Below are positions 58,511 to 64,000 of a stretch of 64,000 nt of DNA, piece by piece; positions within the stretch are counted from its first letter, which is position 1; each line of letters begins with the position of its first letter. The DNA is from Isoetes taiwanensis. Its lineage: Eukaryota > Streptophyta > Lycopodiopsida > Isoetales > Isoetaceae. The stretch covers positions 16,595,845-16,659,844 of the forward strand of contig JAJEKV010000002.1 in the NCBI GenBank assembly GCA_021234155.1, in the 5' to 3' direction. A program made the position numbers and the translations under genes. Under the pieces are notes generated by a model. The model saw only the letters and a list, made by a program, of their open reading frames with translations, ran no database searches and was not told the DNA's origin.

Positions 58511-58924
58511 ATAATTTGGCACAACCTGCGTCAAAAGTAGAAGTTTCGCGAGCAGATGTTGGCCGATATGCAAAGAGCTCGTGGAAGAAGTTCGAGGTTA
58601 TCAAGAAGCAGCAAGAAGTCGCTGTAAGAGCATCGCCGCATAAGCATCAACAAATGAGAGTTCACAAAGTTGAGATGAGGCGGCTCAAGATAAAGTGAAG
58701 CAAAAGCGGCTCGATTGGAATTGCAAGAAGCTTGCTCCAAGGTGTAATGGACCCTTCTTAATAATCAAGAGAGTAGGTAATCAATCCTACAAGTTAGAAT
58801 TGCCAGCACACCTAAAGTGATTCATAAGGTCTTCCACGCGAGTTTGTTAAAGAAGCATACTCCAAATCCAGACGGTCTTGGACACTCCAACGCTGTTGGA
58901 AATGACTGGAGGAGCAAATTGAAA

Positions 58925-59088
58925 TAGTTCCAAATGATTCTTGATAAAGCTTTCAAGAAGACAAGGAGGTCGGAGTTCCTCCAATACTTGGTCAAGTGGA
59001 AACACTTGCCGCTGAAGACGCCACGTGGGTACTTAAGAAGGATTTGCAAAGCAGCATCTTACGCTTTATGGAGCAATGGGACTGCTAA
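58925..59088 (+). pseudogene. Chromodomain remnant at integrase C-terminus
   Basis: MILDKAFKKTRRSEFLQYLV then KWKHLP (58934-59010), and after a one-base frame change EDATWVLKKDL to a TAA at 59086-59088. This matches the chromodomain run YLVKWKGLPxEDATWExEEDL of chromoviral integrases. Aromatic and charged core residues are largely kept. Confidence 0.85.
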
Positions 59089-59996
59089 GCGTCATCTCCG
59101 GCGAAATCGCTCGTGCACATGTCGACGGTAGGCTAATTTGTATAGATTAATTCACGCATGCAACCTATGCTTGGTATGGGTCGCGATGCGTTGTCATCAT
59201 GATGAGATCCACTACGTGATCTCTAGGGCGCAGGTGTAATGTTAATGTGTAGCATGACCGCTGCTTCCGCCATGAGTGGAAGGTAGGATTAGAAAGTCTA
59301 CTGGCCCCACTGCAAGGAGACGCACTGAGAAGTGAGGCCACATGAACGTATTTATAGGAAAGCACCTTATCCCCATATATGCTTTGATAGGAGTGAATCC
59401 ATCCTTCGACGCCCCACGCCGGTGAAGCGATATCCCTCCATCACCGGGCAACTAGAGGTGTAGGCATGAGCGGCATATAGGCATATAGGGCGCTTCTGCC
59501 TCCACGGCCATTATGGAAGATTCATCCTCTTCCTAATACTGAGATTAGCCATGCATTCATGTAGATAGGTGGGTTGGTCACCATATAACCAAAATTTATT
59601 AAATAATTAAAACGCATACTTCAATGTAGTGCTCCACTGTGCCAAGAGAGCCCGTGAGGGGCAAGGAGGTCGAAAGGTTAAGACTTGCAACACAAGTTTT
59701 GTTAGAATGTGCTGCAAGGAATGAAGAGTACCCCTGGACAATAATTATAGATATGAAAATGTTGGAAATTTTGTCTAACTTAAGATAGTGAATAACTTGT
59801 TAATGGTGTTATGAATTCGATAAGTATTCCATAATATAATGACGCGGATAATGTTTTTAAAGATATTACCTTAGGGTAATCCCGCAAAATGTATAACTAT
59901 TATATTGTATGTATCACGCTGGATTGCGCATTGCGTGACATTAGTAAAGATCCCAAGGTGGAGATCTAATGATGTCAGCGCGGATAAAGATCATTT
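59089..59996 (+). other. 3' noncoding region of inner element
   Basis: No coding domain. It matches the minus-strand sequences at 61573-62190 and 48498-48802. Frames at 59165-59451 and 59905-60108 are not genes. Confidence 0.7.
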
Positions 59997-59997
59997 C

Positions 59998-60009
59998 AAG
60001 TGGGGAGAA
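59998..60009 (+). promoter_or_regulatory. Polypurine tract before the 3' LTR
   Basis: AAGTGGGGAGAA lies immediately before TGTGACG of the 3' LTR. This is the standard plus-strand primer position in Ty3/gypsy elements and fixes the LTR start. Confidence 0.85.
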
Positions 60010-61572
60010 TGTGACGCTCCAGCACAATATAATGTCCCAAGATCGCATATCAGACGCTCGCCACGCCGCATTAATTTCACTCCCATCGAATGCACGCACA
60101 ACGGATAGCTGTAAGTAGCCCTAGGGGCAACTTGGCATAGGAGTGTTCATATATTAATGTGCACATGTGCACATTAATGAGGGCACCTTTCCATGTTGGC
60201 ATATTTTGGCCACCTAGCCATTAAAGGTAAGTACCTTCCACTATCCCACATGCCAAATTGCAATGTTCCCTAGCCTAAACCCATGTCTATTTAGGGTAGG
60301 AAAAACCCTAGCTTGCTAGTTTTTCGGCCCTTAGGGTTTTTAGAGATTTCGCTTTGGCTGCCCCCAGAGCTAAAATCAGCCCCTCTGTGACGCCTCGGTT
60401 TAATTATACATCGCCTCCGACCATCAACTCAGCAGTGATGGGTTGGAACTCCAAAGTCGAGGAGCTACTCAAGGATTAGTAGAGGCTTGGTCAATTTAAT
60501 AGCTTAAACCGCCTTCTAGTCATAAAATCGTGCGAGGGGTTAGGACTATTAAATTGCCCATATAGCCTATATTCAGATCGATCTCGACACTAACTAAAAG
60601 AACCTAACTCTAAGGAGTCAGATCTAGTTCTTTAGTTCTTCCGATGTATTTAGATGATGTATCTCTCTGCGGAACTCCTTTGTATTGGGAAGGGGGGGTA
60701 GAGGCCCCAAAGCTTTGTAGTTGATGCTCCTAGAGTAGCCTCTCTAGCACAATCAGATCTCGGCCTGCGGTACAAGAGCCACAATCTGCCAGGGGTGAAG
60801 GGGCTGACCGGGCTAAGAAGGAGGTTCATGTCCTCAGCCTTGAATCCATCCCCCGGTGTGTAAGCCTAACAAGATCATTGTGACTAGGTCTAATGGCTTA
60901 CCACCGAAGTGCGGTGGTGCTGCCCGACACCCGGGTGAAGTGGGTGTACACTTTCCAAAGGTTCAGTCATCACTTTATGACCCTCTAGTCACCTGAGTTA
61001 GCATGTAGACCTCTCTGGAGGGAGTGGGATCCCTACTCGCCTTTCTGAATCGAGGATGAGGACTCCAGAATAGCCCCTTCTGCTATGCATCCTGGGCGGC
61101 TACAAATGTCCCGGACACTTTTCAGCCTACTCGCAAAGTGTGCAATGTGGGAGGGCTGATGGAGTGGGACAAATCTTATGCCATGTTCTTATGCCAGCCA
61201 ACCTCCATTGCCATGAATTCCGCCTCCCGCGAATCTAACTCGAGACCCAAGCCGCCACCATCCTTTGAGTCCAACCTTGGGTAGGATCCCCTGTGATGTG
61301 CCGACCTTTTGTCTATGCAGATATGAGGGGACCATCCTTCTCGAGATGGTCAGCTGTGATGTGATGTGGCAAAAGCATCGACATGTATATGTTTACGCCT
61401 CAGCCTAGGTAGGCCCCCGAGGGAGACGGGGGTAGAATGACACCTTCACTCTTCCCCATCGGGACCTCTACGGTGCAGTTGATATGTGGAGGGGCCCCAG
61501 GACAAGATGGAGCTGGTGTAAAGAACCTGCTCAGGCACGGTGAGTGCAATCAGATACTAATAGGACGCCACA
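60010..61572 (+). repeat. 3' LTR of inner element, with a 26-bp palindrome
   Basis: TGTGACG to CGCCACA, 1563 bp, colinear with the 5' LTR. At 60153-60178 there is a perfect 26-bp palindrome (ATTAATGTGCACA and its mirror). In the 5' LTR the same site (about 48951) is interrupted by two extra bases. Frame 61437-61706 is not a gene. Confidence 0.9.
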
Positions 61573-64000
61573 CTCCTCATTCCTTGCAAACACATTCTAA
61601 CAAAAATTTGTGTTGTAAGTCTTCAGAGTTCGACCTCCCTTGGCACCCCGAGCCTATTGGCTCCTCAAGTAGCCTATTAATTACGTTAGTACTATTTAAT
61701 TATTAATAAAATTTTGCTATATGGTGACCAACCCCACCATCTACATGGATGCATGGCTAATCTCCCTGCCAGAGGAAGAGGATGAATCTTCCATAATGGC
61801 CGTGGGAGACAATTGGCCCTATTGGGGTGCCTATATGCCTCTCTATGCCTACACCTCTAGTTGCCTAGCTGCGGAGGATATCCTTCTTCCCAAGCAAGGG
61901 GAGGGGGGGCGGAAGGATAGATTCTCCTATCAAAGCTAGCTAGTATGGGGGCTAAAGATGCCTTTCCTATCAATGCATTCCTCAATGACCTCCTCTTTCT
62001 TCGAGGTCGCCTACTCCTCGCGGGACAGAAGTAGACTTTCTAATCTACCTTCCACTCATCCAAGCGAAACGCCGTCATGCCTACATTGACATTACCACCT
62101 AGAGATCACCGTGAGTGGTCTCATCATCGTAACAACGCATGCAACTCATGCTCGGCATAGGTTGCATGCGAGATTAAAACCAATGATTAATCTACACAAA
62201 TCGACATGCCCGAGCCATTTCTTCTGAGATGACCTTTGCCGCCCCCATTGCTCCATGAATTGTGGGTACTTTTACTAGATCTTCTTAAGTACCCACGCCG
62301 CGTTTTCCAATCGGCAAGTGTTTCCACTTGACCAACATCGAGAAACTCCGACTTCCTTGTTTTCTTGAAAGCTTTATCAAGAATCAATTCGAACTATTTC
62401 AAATGCTTCCTCCTCGGCCATTTCCAACAACGCTAGAGGTCCGCTAAGACTTCGGTCCGGATTTGGAGTGTAAGCTTCTTCAAACTCACGTGGAAGACCT
62501 TATGAATCTTTAGGTGTGGTGGTAGATCTAACTTGTAGGATTGATTACCTACTTCTTTCTATTCCTCAAAGGTCCAGCTCCGCTTGGAGCAAGCTTGCAA
62601 TTACTAATGCGAGCTACCGCTTCACCTTGATCTTGAGCCATACATCCTCCAATTTGGAACTTCTAACCGCTCGATGTTTGTCGGCTTATGCTCTTCTATC
62701 GGGTTCTTGCTGCGAAATGAGATATCCTAACTTTCTACCGCCCGTCGCGATGCCTCCGACAACATCCGCCAGCGTAAACCCGCATTTCTTTGACACCTGA
62801 TTGTGCCAAGTATCCTGAGTTGTAGCATTGATAGCCGTGAAGCTGATCATAAACTACGTATTGATGATTCCCGCTTGCGCGAGTCGTATGCAACCTACCC
62901 GCGAATAAATTCCTCCCACATACTTTGCTTATTCCGCATATAGTTTCGCAGTACGCCCTACAAAATCCCCGCTGGTCCGGCCTTCCCGCTTGGCCATCCG
63001 TCTGAGGATGATATGCCGCGCTCATGGCTGGGCTTCGGTCAATGGTCGAAGAGGTTCTGCCAAAAGGTACTCATAAACTCGGATTCCTCATTGTGGAGAT
63101 AATCTCCTTGGCATGCCGAAGCCCGAAGATCTCTTTGTGAAGAGCTTTGTTATCCATAGCAGTGTCCGTGGTCCTGCAAGGCAATAAAATGTGCCATCTT
63201 CGGCTAAATCCTTGCTTCCACTACCATCAAGCGCATCCTTCCCTCTACTGTCTTGGAAGCCCAAGTATAAAAATCCATGCTGATTACTTCCCCACTTACG
63301 CTTGGCACCGCCAATGGCCTCTAATGCCCCTCGATTCGGGTTGTTCCCGCTTTCGCCTGCTGGCATAGCTGACATTCCTTGATGTAGCCAGCTACCTGCT
63401 TCTTCATTCTCGCCACAATAGCTGCTGGCAAAGACTTTGAAATATATGTTTTCATGAATCCTGCATGGGCCAGTTATTATTGGACTGTTGTGCGGTTGTG
63501 GAGTGGACAATTTCACCGATGATCAAGTACACACAACTTGTTCTTATGGTACAACAGGTTGCCTTCCTTCTTATAATTCTTGAAGGCCTCCCATTTCCTT
63601 ATCTGTTCTAGCCTCTAGAGACTCTGCCCATACTTCCTTGAAATCCACATCCGCTGGCAAGGATCTCTCAATCTTCTTACCAAAGTCACTGGAGAGCGCC
63701 GAAATTGCATTGTAATGCACTTCAGAAGGTCGTGTGGATGCCTTGAAAGTTTATCCACTAACACATTGAGCTTCCCCGGGCTTGTAGACTATATCAAAGT
63801 CATACTCTTCCAGAACTCCATCCACCTTCTCTCACTTCTGCAAAGTTAAGGTGTGGTTGCGTAGAATACATATTGAGGCTCATGATCAGATCCAATTGGA
63901 ACTTCTTCCAAAAGGTAGTGCTCTCCAAATTCTAATGCCCCCGACAACCGCAAGCAACTCTTGATCATGAGCAATACGTAACTGAACGAAGCATAAATAT
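61573..64000 (-). mobile_element. Outer chromovirus internal region, runs off the window
   Basis: Reverse complement of the inner element's internal region from about 59735 back through integrase. It begins at CTCCTCATTCCTTGCAAACA, which matches the inner-copy sequence around 59730 read on the other strand, exactly where the left outer piece (48802) leaves off. On the minus strand it reads MILDKAFKKTRKSEF (62387 downward, chromodomain), AYHPQTDGQ (near 63015), FTKRSSGFGMPRRLSPQ (near 63090-63140), FYWPGMKKQ-like and CQLC-like zinc-finger residues (near 63370-63410), and an RNase H tail with EYDFDIVYKPG-like residues (near 63790). Stops and frame changes are frequent. Confidence 0.85.
62187..63520 (-). 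pseudogene. Outer-copy integrase and chromodomain remnant
   Basis: Same domain order as in the inner copy but less complete. The zinc finger keeps CQLCQQ, the core keeps MAHFIAL and AYHPQTDGQ (family: YHPQTDGQTER, next to the catalytic glutamate), and the chromodomain keeps LVKWKHLP. In this copy PQTDGQ is intact, whereas in the inner copy the equivalent is altered to SSTDGR. Frame breaks between blocks make it inactive. Confidence 0.85.

Larger units (their letters stand above)
48803..61572 (+). mobile_element. Inner Ty3/gypsy chromovirus, full-length but dead
   Basis: It has a complete layout: 5' LTR, primer site, long leader, gag remnant, PR-RT-RNase H-INT, C-terminal chromodomain, polypurine tract and 3' LTR, 12.77 kb in all. 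A chromodomain after integrase defines chromoviruses and is thought to steer insertion toward modified chromatin. Every coding domain carries several stops and frameshifts, and the LTRs differ at many sites and by 28 bp in length, so the insertion is old. It is inserted into another copy of the same family in opposite orientation. It lacks a clear 5-bp target duplication (ATTTT before, CTCCT after), which may reflect decay or a misplaced end. Confidence 0.9.

Overview
The window looks like nuclear DNA of a land plant with a large, repeat-rich, gene-poor genome. The evidence is an intron-containing acireductone dioxygenase gene with plant-like splice sites, a decayed organelle-type PPR gene, a plastid-type chaperonin-60 fragment, Ty3/gypsy chromovirus sequence, a LINE 3' end, a Helitron-type helicase and several foldback/MITE-like elements. 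The PPR style suggests a fern or another non-seed plant, but the sequence alone does not prove this. Almost none of the open frames are genes. Most are chance frames in decayed repeats.

Layout. 1-9.9 kb: a 32-bp minisatellite, a PPR pseudogene (about 1.23-1.77 kb), a four-unit tandem array whose units carry tRNA-like promoter boxes (2.64-3.92 kb), a direct duplication ending in a chaperonin-60 scrap (6.4-7.7 kb), two short LTR remnants and two poly(A)-tailed retroposon ends, one with a perfect 21-bp target duplication. 10-15 kb: a 57-bp minisatellite inside a duplicated block, a 656-bp foldback element abutting a PIF1/Helitron helicase pseudogene, and two more arrays with tRNA-like boxes. 15-20 kb: a LINE zinc-finger fragment, a broken two-exon gene of unknown function, and the only apparently intact gene, ARD (18385-19544, minus, six coding exons, 186 residues, all metal ligands present), with a 5' UTR intron and a small MITE upstream.

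20-46.8 kb: mostly unrecognised AT-rich DNA. It contains an LTR fragment, two AGAGTCA-rich clusters (one inside an element bounded by inverted repeats), a 1.35-kb hairpin with almost no loop (31088-32435), a rearranged copy of the foldback element (43.3-43.7 kb) and several coding-like stretches that I could not identify (29.5, 30.7, 37.4 and 39.5-42.6 kb).

46.8-64 kb: two copies of one long-LTR chromovirus family, one nested in the other. The inner copy (48803-61572, plus) has 1535- and 1563-bp LTRs, a degenerate initiator-Met primer site, and remnants of gag, protease, RT, RNase H, integrase and chromodomain. It interrupts an outer minus-strand copy: the outer 3' LTR and internal tail lie to the left (46.8-48.8 kb) and the outer integrase/RNase H region to the right (61573 to the window edge). 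Both are riddled with stops and frameshifts.

Functionally, only ARD (methionine salvage) is likely to make protein. All coordinates of decayed features are estimates by eye. No alignment or database search was run.
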